Notes under the pieces: generated by a model
The model's database searches: none
What the model was told of the DNA's origin: nothing
Seen by the model: the letters and a program-made list of their open reading frames with translations, nothing else
Translations under genes and position numbers: made by a program
Source: Euperipatoides rowelli
Lineage: Eukaryota; Onychophora; Udeonychophora; Euonychophora; Peripatopsidae
Length of the DNA: 14,496 nucleotides
Direction: 5' to 3' (one strand)
Assembly: GCA_003024985.2 (NCBI GenBank)
Contig: PXIH01S0000182.1
Part shown: in pieces, positions 7,498 through 14,496 of the stretch
Layout of the letters: each line of letters opens with the position of its first letter
Position numbering within the stretch: the first letter of the stretch is position 1

Positions 7498-8215
7498 GTA
7501 TGAGTTAATCTTTAGTCTTCCAATATGTAAAAAGAATATGCTATCAATTAAGAGAATAAAAAAAATTAACTGTTACAAATAACTGTCAAAGTAAAATTTA
7601 TAGAAAGCAAGTCAAAACATTAAAAGTAATAAACAAAAATAGATTAACTCATCCCTAGTGTTTTAAAAACTACGAAGATGAAAAAAAATGAAAACAAATG
7701 CTCATGCCGTAAATTAAGATTTTGAATGCAAGTTAAATTATTAAGTGTGTTATGTGCTGATATTTCCTTCTTTAATGTGCTCTAAAATTATATGCAAATA
7801 AAATAGACCAATAAAGGGAAAGGGCAAAAAAAATCTAATTGGCATGTTTGAATCTGTGAAACTTTTTTTTTTTTTTGTCTCCATATGAAATTAAAAAATC
7901 AAGAAATTAAAGAGTGTTATAAATTAAATTTAGTAAAAAATATCATTGAAAAATTTGACATCCAAAACATTATTTTTTTAAAAAAAAAACTTTGCAATGT
8001 TAGGTCTCAATCAGATGGAGCTGGAGTAAGGACTGGGGGCTGGCTGAGTGACTGGGAAATTTTCCTGTGGACTGGGCTGGTGGTTAAAACTAAAAAAAAT
8101 GACTTTTCTTTATTCATTATCATACATGATTCTATCATGCTGCCATATAATTGATTTATTAATATATTTTAAAATGGAGAATACATGTGAAATATCATTT
8201 ACATTATAAAATATA
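7498..8215. other. Non-coding stretch with a small G-rich patch
   Basis: Mostly AT-rich, with homopolymer A and T runs near 7864-7876 and 7977-7989. A conspicuous GC-richer patch at about 8019-8083 contains GACTGGG three times (8031, 8050, 8070) at 19-20-base spacing, perhaps the remains of a minisatellite. An 89-codon open frame (7885-8154) crosses the patch, but its composition changes abruptly and no motif is recognised. Confidence 0.5.
8031..8089 (+). repeat. Degenerate ~20-bp tandem repeat (GACTGGG x3)
   Basis: Three GACTGGG heptamers at 8031, 8050 and 8070 are followed by variable GGCTGG- or TTTCCTG-type fillers. The regular spacing suggests an old short tandem array, but the units diverge strongly outside the heptamer. 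Confidence 0.35.
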
Positions 8216-8290
8216 TTAACACTTCTCGGCCGACGCCCGATATACCTTGGGCATTGTTAAAAAGACGTGAATCCTATGCCCGAGATAGAT
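8216..8290 (+). repeat. piggyBac-like left terminal segment
   Basis: TTAA plus a GC-rich terminus that stands out sharply from the AT-rich surroundings. It contains two GCCCGAKATA-like motifs and an imperfect GCCC...GGGC dyad (8235-8254). Confidence 0.55.
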
Positions 8291-8599
8291 CAATCATTCA
8301 GTTTGCTCGTGTATATATTTATTTTTTGCAAACACATACACTTTTAATTGTTATTGTATTGTTCTGTAGTTATGTCACTTTAATAGATGACANTNGAAAT
8401 CATTTTTAATNANGTATTTATAATTTTTCATGTGTTTAATGAGTTGCATAATTTTACTTGTTTTCCTGGCTGGTTTTGATAATGGCAAGTAATCCTGCCA
8501 AATACATTGACATTTACTTTATGAAAAAAAAAACAATAACATCAAAACTCCAATAATTAGAGAAGAAAACATTTTACAAAAACTTTATAAAATTCTGGT

Positions 8600-8760
8600 T
8601 CAGATTTCAAAGAATTATTATCTTTCTTAGATTCAGAATTCATTCAATCAGACGACAACACATTAGTAATGACAGTTCAATACAGTCGTCTGCATTTGAA
8701 AATGAGCGCGAGCGTGTATCATCTGACCAAGAAAATGATTTTATAATAATTACAAACTAA
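8600..8760 (+). pseudogene. Frameshifted N-terminal remnant of a piggyBac-like transposase
   Basis: Two adjacent plus-strand frames both read as acidic, serine-rich protein. The first (from 8600) gives SDFKELLSFLDSEFIQSDD. The second (8665-8757) contains SNDSSIQSSAFENERE, continues through SSDQENDF, and ends at a TAA at 8758-8760. The switch between frames near 8663 indicates an indel. Acidic D/E/S-rich N-termini are usual in piggyBac-type transposases, where the DDD catalytic core lies further downstream. No core is seen here, so this is a short dead fragment. The context of a TTAA-started element upstream supports the call. A low-complexity acidic coincidence cannot be excluded. Confidence 0.42.
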
Positions 8761-9483
8761 TAATATTGTAAATATCCAACAACAACAAAAAACGCAATAA
8801 AATACAGACAAAAGCAACAGTTGCCCATTTATGAGGATAATATGCAGACACTAGAGTCGGAGTTCCAGTAACGTTAGTTCAAGTTCATAAACAGTAAATA
8901 ATTCTATAGACGCTCGTATTGGCTGGATAATGTAAAACAATCATTTACCGTAAATACTAGCATATATCACGCATCCGAGAATAAATCCCAATTATAATAA
9001 TTATTTCTGAGATCTATTTTCAAAAAAAAAAACAGAGATATTAAATGAGAGTACTTTTGTGTTTTTTTTAAAAAAATAGGCCCATTAAATATTATATCAT
9101 ATTTTTTTTTTTTAATAAAGCCAGAAACTTATTTTTTTCCCCACTAATAAAACAACTAATTAGTGTTAGGAATATCAAAAATAAAAATGATTTGAACTAA
9201 ATTAAAGGAATAACATTTATTTACAAAAGGCTAAATTATGGTAGTCTGGAGGGCTAGCCAAGTAAAAAAAAATGTTAGTACAAAAAGTGTTAATAAAATA
9301 TTAAGAATCAATTATGCACAGCAAGCCAGAATCATTTATGATAATGAATATAGAAAAGTCATTATTAAAAGACATAGTTAATGAAGAAGGGATTAATAAA
9401 TTGGCAGGCACCAGCTTATTGTTCAAAAACACAATATTGTATTAAAATTATATGTTATTGTTTTGTTTAATTCATATTAACAA

Positions 9484-9765
9484 ACTAGCTGAAATGCCCC
9501 TTGTGAATTGAAATACAACAAGGCTCTAGATATCCCCATACCCCCTCCCCCCCCCTACATCCCTCTATTCCTATAATCATTTTAGAAACTTATAAGCATA
9601 TAAATCTCTTAATGAGAGAACGTTTGTTCTAAAATATTCAAATGAAAAAAATATGTGGTTTTTATTATCTGCATTCTGTATTACAGTATATCTTATCTTA
9701 TCTATAACATTTATAAAATGAATTTGTTTTTCTGTCTGTACGCACCGTGTTAGTCTCATAAACAT
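9484..9765 (+). repeat. Degenerate interspersed repeat of unknown class
   Basis: It starts ACTAGCTGAAATGCCCC and carries TTTCTGTCTGTACGCACC (about 9727-9744) followed by TCATAAAC. Openings of the type ACTAGCTGAAATACCC, followed further on by a TCTGTCTGTACGC section, recur in dispersed repeats of many invertebrate genomes. I recall this as a general pattern and cannot name the family. A 62-codon minus-strand frame (9577-9765) runs across it, but I do not consider it a gene. Confidence 0.35.
9535..9570. repeat. C-rich tract with quadruplex potential on the minus strand
   Basis: CCCC, CCCCC, an uninterrupted nine-C run and CCC blocks are separated by two to five bases. Read on the minus strand this is four G runs, satisfying the usual G-quadruplex pattern. 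Confidence 0.75.
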
Positions 9766-9825
9766 ACAACCAATTACTTTAATGAATTAAAATATTTAAA
9801 CAAACAGGTGAAGTCAGCAAACAAT

Positions 9826-9863
9826 GGGAGTGGGGATGTGGGTGAGGGGATGGGGGTGGGGGG
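9826..9863 (+). repeat. G-rich tract with strong quadruplex potential
   Basis: Six runs of three to six G residues, separated by one to four bases, end in GGGGG-T-GGGGGG. It meets the classical four-run quadruplex pattern several times over. It lies about 260 bases from the C-rich tract of opposite polarity. Confidence 0.85.
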
Positions 9864-9910
9864 AAGCATTTATTTTTCCAGTCATTTTTGATGGGCTTTG
9901 GCTTGTTGTT

Positions 9911-9926
9911 TAATAATAATAAATGC

Positions 9927-9958
<32 letters not shown>

Positions 9959-10075
9959 GTTTTTAACTAAATGCTTGAAATCAAACCGATAAGTTTATTA
10001 ATAATTTTATTTCTAGTTTTTTTAATGATAAATGCTAATAATAATAATATCTAAACATAAGAGCGTGAAATCACA
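9911..10075 (+). repeat. AAT microsatellite within an older ~100-bp tandem duplication
   Basis: A TAA/AAT trinucleotide run lies at 9928-9955. Its start, ATAAATGCTAATAATAATAAT, recurs at about 10028. Downstream of each copy a second pair aligns: GCTTGAAATCAAACCGATAAG near 9972 and GCGTGAAATCACAGCGCAAG near 10063. Two similar sections in the same order argue for a diverged tandem duplication, with the microsatellite expanded mainly in the first copy. Confidence 0.6.
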
Positions 10076-10585
10076 GCGCAAGAAAATCATGCACATGCAC
10101 TTTTCTATAACAGTGTCTGTCCATTGCCGTTTATTTATATAGGATTATATTTTAAGTTGTTTCCTTTTTTGAACTGCATTTATTTTTTAGTTTATAATAG
10201 TTTAATTGTGATTAAAACATTATTTTTTATAAAATATAATTCAATCAGGTTGTGGATTCATTCTAGGACCGACCACTCAAACCTTTCCGGACCGGTGTAT
10301 ACATTACCCTATCCGTCCCTGAGCTGGAGACTACAGTTCCTCTATCTCTATATCTTTTTAATATCAATATATTAATATCATGCTGATAATTTTCTTCCTA
10401 AATGACCACAGTGACAACTGAATCAGTGGAATAAATGGTACAGGTTATCTTTTTGACAGCTATCTCTACAGGTAACACAAAAAAACAAAACTTTCTTGAT
10501 TCAGAGTTATCATTTGGCCTCAGGCTAATTTGAAAAATATATAACTTTAATAACGTTAAATTTTTTTTTCCAATATTCAAATTAA
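10076..10585. other. Non-coding stretch with possible old repeat fragments
   Basis: The TGTCTGTCC at about 10113 followed by GTTTATTTATATAGGATTAT resembles the trailing part of the same broad kind of dispersed repeat as at 9484. A less AT-rich block (about 10255-10345) contains GGACCGACC and CCGGACCGG but has no recognised coding sense. The 83-codon plus frame (10124-10375) and 60-codon minus frame (10398-10580) show no motif. Confidence 0.35.
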
Positions 10586-10589
10586 TTCT

Positions 10590-10765
10590 ATACTAGCAAA
10601 TAAGCCCTTGACATGGGCATCAACCTTTTTTTTTTTTGTTTAAGCCCTTTTTATGTAAGAGAAAACACGACTTAAAGTTTCTAAAAATAGTCACTGCGCC
10701 GATCATTTAAGCCCGTAAAAAAAAAAAAAAAAAATTTTGAATAAGCCCATTAGGTGGCGCTGTTA
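10590..10765 (+). repeat. Repeat fragment with four TAAGCCC motifs
   Basis: The heptamer TAAGCCC occurs at 10601, 10641, 10708 and 10742. The first instance belongs to ACTAGCAAATAAGCCC and forms a small GCCC/GGGC dyad. Between them lie a 12-T run (10626-10637) and an 18-A run (10717-10734). The segment ends with the CpG-containing TTAGGTGGCGCTGTT. The opening resembles the ACTAGC start at 9484, so the two may be related dispersed repeats. The class is unknown. Confidence 0.4.
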
Positions 10766-12074
10766 CCAGCTTCTTAACATGATCATATTCCAATTAAGAT
10801 ATCACATTAGGTTTTAAATTACAGGTGGTTTTGTTTGGTAATTTCTGAGAAGTGAACTTTTCTTATATTCCTTTCATTCCTTGACTTTTCTTTTGTATAA
10901 AATAACAAAAACATAATAATACAAATAACAATGAATCACATTAATTTTATTGCAATTAATAAATTCCTTTTTTTATTTGTTAAATATAAAATGGAGATAA
11001 CTATTAGGATGTAAATATTTAATTTCCAGGTTTTCTACCTACTAATTTTATAAATTTTTCTTTTATCCTTTTGATGTATTATTGATAATATTTATGCAAA
11101 CAGTATCAAAAACATACAAAGAATGGTCAGCAAGGAAATGATACAAACAGTTTGGAAGAAATAGATATAATTTTAGAGTGTAGATGTGTATCTGAGAATT
11201 GAAACAACCAAAATGGGAAATGTCCAGAACACATAAAATGCATTTAAGTCTCAAATGACTTTATTAATCCCTACAAATTCATTCAAAATTTGTATATATA
11301 GCCTAATAGGAAAATTACATATACAATAAAAGTTTACTTAATCTAATAAAAAGTATAAAAAAAGGTAGGGTGTGATCCATTGGATTCTTAAAACTATTTC
11401 AGAAAACATTATTTACTAAATGCGATAGATGAAGATTTCACAAGTTAACAATGTATTTATAAAACATTGCTCATATAAAGATTTGTCCTGTATATTTGAG
11501 TGAACACTGAAATGAGACACAGTTGAAGTAAAGAAGAAATAGATACTGTATTAGTATTCAAAATGGTTAATTAAAAAGTACAAATGAGATCATCTGTGAT
11601 ATGCATCTAAGAGGAAATTAAATTACAAAGCTTCTTATCATAATTTATTGTTGTAAAATCCTCATATCAAAGTTAGTCTATGGAGAAGCCTGTTAAAATA
11701 TTAAATTAATTGTTATACAATATTGTTAATATATAAATGTTAATCACAAAATGTTGGAATAAAACTCACTGTGATGTAAGCAAACCTACTGTAATAGATT
11801 AAATAATATTGAACTGTCAATATTATCTATAATTTATATAATGGATAAATTGTTTTATTTGTCGTTTACACTGGAGTTTGAAAATGATTTTATCAGGTGG
11901 ATATTATAATAAACTTTTTCTTTAATTATTTCTGGTTTGTCCAAATTATCATTCTCTATGTGAAGTGACAACAAAGTGGACCTATAGGTGATAATAAACC
12001 TTTTGTCACAAGCATAAGGTTTCTAGCATGGAGATTGACTTAAATTTATAATGTATAATTGGTAAAACAGCATT
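10766..12074. other. AT-rich non-coding DNA, nothing recognised
   Basis: No inverted or tandem repeat, RNA gene or protein-like frame was found. A 63-codon minus-strand frame (11063-11254) has no motif. Confidence 0.6.
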
Positions 12075-12090
12075 ATCTACTATAATAAAA

Positions 12091-12791
12091 GGCTAACGCT
12101 TTTATAAATACACATGGCTAAATGATGCATTGTATAAATATACATGGCTAAATGATGCCCTTTATAAATACAAATGGCTAAATGATGCTCTTTATAAATA
12201 CATATTGTTAAATGATGCCCTTTATAAATACACATGGATGAATGATTCTCTTTATAAATATACATTGTTAAATGATGCCCTTTATAAATACACATGGATA
12301 AATGATGCCCTTTATAAATACACACAGCCAAATGATGCTTTTATAAATACACATGGCTAAATGATGCCTTTTACACATGGTTAAATAATGCCCTTTAAAA
12401 ATAAACATGGTTAAAGGATGCCCTTTATAAATCTGCACAGATAAATGATGCCTTTATAAATATACACAGCTAAATAATGACTTTTATAAATACACATGTC
12501 TCAATGATGCACTTTATAAATGCACATAGATGGTTAAATGATGCCCTTTATAAATTTATGGATAAATACACAGAAGTAAATGATGTCTTTTATAAATGCA
12601 CATGGATAAATGATGTTACATACATGGTTAAATAATGCCCTTTATAGATAAATATACAAGGTTAAATGATGCCCTTTATAAATACACACAGCTAAAAAAT
12701 GCCTTTTATAAATATGCATGGCCTAAATGATGCCCTTTATAAATACACATGGCTAAATGATGCCCTTTATAAATAACATGAATAAATGATG
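12091..12791 (+). repeat. 30-bp minisatellite, about 23 units, with TATA-like core
   Basis: The repeat unit reads approximately GGCTAAATGATGCCC followed by a TTTATAAATACACAT half. From 12116 to 12325 seven units keep an exact 30-bp register. Further along units vary, with truncated ones near 12360-12380 and 12601-12627 and a longer one near 12545-12580. I count about 23 copies of the TTATAAAT-like core. Because 30 is a multiple of three, both strands show open frames with ten-residue repeats (ALYKYTWLND-type on plus, CIYKGHHLAM-type on minus). These are by-products of the period and not evidence of translation. Internal units are less uniform than those at the left, suggesting ageing of the right part. 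Confidence 0.93.
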
Positions 12792-14150
12792 TGTGGAATT
12801 TAACCGTTACCAAAAATGGGTCCAAAATGATATTTGATTACATTATTTTGACAGGTTTTTAACTATTTATAATTATATTATGCTGGGTAAAGTACTATTT
12901 TATAGACACACTTTATATACATCTTCCCCTATTGTTATTTTCTTTTTTAAATCTAAATAAATCTAATTCATTATTTAATTATTGGGTTTGGATATTTACT
13001 AATTATTATCTATACTAAATGATGTGACAGGCATCAGTGGCCTAATATGTTCTGAATTTATTTTATTGTATATATAAACTAGTAAATCTACATAGAAATA
13101 ACTATTAAAAAATGTAATAAGGAACATCAGAAAGATTGCAAGACATCATACTTTAGTATAATGTAAATTAAACACTACAATGATTTAGATTAACTTTCAA
13201 TTGAATAAATATTAAAAGCCCATGAAAATTTATATTGTACTTTCCTTTTTTGTTGTTGCTGTTGTTTTGTCTGGGTATGTGTGTGGGTGCAAACGACTGA
13301 CATTAATTTTGAATTAGTGATAAAAGTCTGGCTTTGCACGATTGTGCCTGCAATTAAAAGCTAAACTAAACTATTAAAAGAATGGGAGGGAATTTATATT
13401 TTGATGAAAAATGATCTACTAAATCATTTCTAAACTCAGCATAATTCAACATGCAATTGGGAAAAACTAAATTTGAACTAATTTAAAAGTCATTGCACAT
13501 TATGAAACAAAAATAATTATCTGACCTTTTTAGTTCACTTACAGTATTTTATAATTTAACTGTTAACACTTTTAAGTTAATGAATGTCTTGCAAGTAGCT
13601 ATATTTTCTAGACTAGAGACAAGGCAGAAAGATTATGCAGATGTATTGAGGTCATAGATTGGTAATCAACCAAATATCATTATGACAATATCATATGCAG
13701 AACCACTATGTTATTGTAATATTAAATACATCTATGAGGTTCAAGCAATGATATTTCAAAGAATTAATTTTTATAGGGTCGAAATAGGCTTGGAAATTTT
13801 TCATATTTAAGTAATTAAACATATAAATTTGGGGTTCATTATTTGGTCTTTGAGTTTTCATGTTGTCTTATAAAAATCTTTAGGTCAATGACATTAACTA
13901 TAAAATTCTTGCAGCTTAATTAAGAATAACTATAATCATTGTACACTTGCCATTGGTGTATCATTCCACCACTAGATTACAAAAAAAATCATGAATAGGA
14001 ATTGGAGTACTGTGGTTATAGTTAGGGTAGAAGTTTCCTATAGTGGTCACACTTTTAAATCTCAATGCTATTTCAATTTTCCATCTTTTTCTGCAGTCAA
14101 GTATTAAAAAAAACATGTACTCATAAATACACACTCAAATAAACAAGATA
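12792..14150. other. AT-rich non-coding DNA, nothing recognised
   Basis: Only short simple sequence is seen, such as the T/G-rich stretch at about 13246-13290 (TTGTTGTTGCTG, then GTATGTGTGTGGGTG). No gene-like frame or structured repeat was found. Confidence 0.6.
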
Positions 14151-14441
14151 CCACTCTTCTTCCCATTTCTTCCCCCCCCCCATTTCCCTTTCTCCCCATT
14201 TTTCTCTCTCTCCTCATCTCCATTTCTTCCACCTTCCCATTTCCCTCTCTCCATCTCTCACTCTAGCCACCATCTCCTTCTCTCCCCATCTCCCTCTCTC
14301 CCCAACTCCCCCTTACTATCACCCTCTCCCCCATCATTCTCTCTCTACCCATCACCCCTCTTCTTATCTCTTGCTCTCCTCATTTCCTGCTCTTCCCATC
14401 TCCGCTCTACCTATCTTCCTGTCTCCTTATCAAACTCTTTT
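14151..14441 (+). repeat. Long pyrimidine-rich (CT) low-complexity tract
   Basis: About 290 bases are almost wholly C and T, broken mainly by single A residues. TCTCCCCATCTCC-like phrases recur and there is a ten-C run at 14172-14181. The period is irregular (about 9-20 bases). Such polypyrimidine/polypurine tracts can form triplex (H-DNA). The sharp strand asymmetry contrasts with the flanking AT-rich sequence. Confidence 0.9.
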
Positions 14442-14496
14442 CATTAATCAGAAAGTGATGGAAATTATAATTTGGGTCAACTTCTTTTACTAAAAA

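Larger units (their letters stand above)
8216..9293. mobile_element. Degenerate piggyBac-like transposon (right end tentative)
   Basis: The left end begins at a TTAA (8216-8219), followed by CACTTCTCGGCCGACGCCC. Further in are GCCCGATATA (8235-8244) and the related TGCCCGAGATAG at about 8277. A CpG- and GGC/GCC-rich terminal segment starting at TTAA is the pattern I associate with piggyBac-like elements, which duplicate TTAA on insertion. About 380 bases in, an acidic serine-rich coding relic of the kind found at the start of piggyBac transposases appears on the plus strand. A possible right end is AAGTGTTAA at 9285-9293, the reverse complement of the first nine bases of the left end. Inward of that the termini do not match convincingly, so the right boundary is weak. 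Isolated N bases lie at 8393, 8395, 8411 and 8413. Confidence 0.5.

Noticed and set aside
7885-8154. 89-codon plus-strand frame crossing the G-rich patch
   Set aside because: The composition changes abruptly where the patch begins and no motif is recognisable. It appears to be a chance joining of A-rich and G-rich sequence.
9577-9765. 62-codon minus-strand frame
   Set aside because: It lies wholly in what looks like a degenerate dispersed repeat and has no domain features.
12080-12360. Overlapping long open frames on both strands with ten-residue repeats
   Set aside because: They arise automatically because the 30-bp satellite unit is a multiple of three and happens to lack stops in those frames. 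Nothing suggests translation.
13732-13746. GAGGTTCAAGC resembling a tRNA B box
   Set aside because: It lacks the full GGTTCGANTCC consensus, and no A box or cloverleaf could be placed upstream at the right distance.
1-14496. CRISPR array, operon, prophage or defence system
   Set aside because: The tandem repeats have no spacers of the CRISPR type. There are no clustered open frames or ribosome-binding sites, and the transposons are eukaryotic types.

Overview
This is an AT-rich eukaryotic genomic segment, roughly three-quarters A+T by eye, with no intact gene that I can support. No tRNA, rRNA, bacterial operon, ribosome-binding site or CRISPR array is visible. The open frames are short, low-complexity and what chance would give in AT-rich DNA, apart from two fragments of transposon coding sequence. 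The DNA transposon families (hAT, piggyBac-like, and an element carrying a MADF/Myb-like fragment), the minisatellites and the long simple-sequence tracts suggest an invertebrate animal genome. A mollusc is one guess, but the sequence does not prove it. A few isolated N bases (4200, 8393, 8395, 8411, 8413) mark uncertain assembly positions.

Layout. At 1-1857 there is AT-rich non-coding DNA with a four-copy 32-bp minisatellite (224-351) and an exact 28-bp direct repeat (122-149 and 1479-1506). At 1858-2724 there is a complete non-autonomous hAT transposon with perfect 14-bp terminal inverted repeats and a perfect 8-bp target-site duplication. Inside it are a 24-bp perfect palindrome, a 22-bp tandem duplication, a 60-bp internal repeat and a 21-G run. 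After an empty stretch, 3700-4418 holds a second MITE-like element with related short terminal and internal repeats. It encloses a relic reading frame (3936-4139) whose start resembles the MADF/Myb-SANT-type DNA-binding proteins of some DNA transposons. Two hairpins follow (4425-4511), and a small hairpin lies at 4850-4891.

From 4900 to 7235 I see nothing distinctive. A foldback, MITE-like repeat lies at 7231-7497. A piggyBac-like left end starts at a TTAA at 8216, with a frameshifted acidic N-terminal transposase remnant at 8600-8760. A possible but weak right end is at 9293. From 9484 to 10760 there is a patchwork of old repeats: a degenerate interspersed repeat, C-rich and G-rich tracts with quadruplex potential, an AAT microsatellite inside an older tandem duplication, and a segment with four TAAGCCC motifs. 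At 12091-12791 there is a 30-bp minisatellite of about 23 units, each carrying a TATA-like core. The window ends with a pyrimidine-rich tract of about 290 bp (14151-14441).

No set of genes here works together as a pathway or defence system. The content is transposons, their remnants and tandem repeats in intergenic or intronic DNA. The most informative objects are the well-bounded hAT element, the MADF-relic element and the TATA-phased minisatellite.
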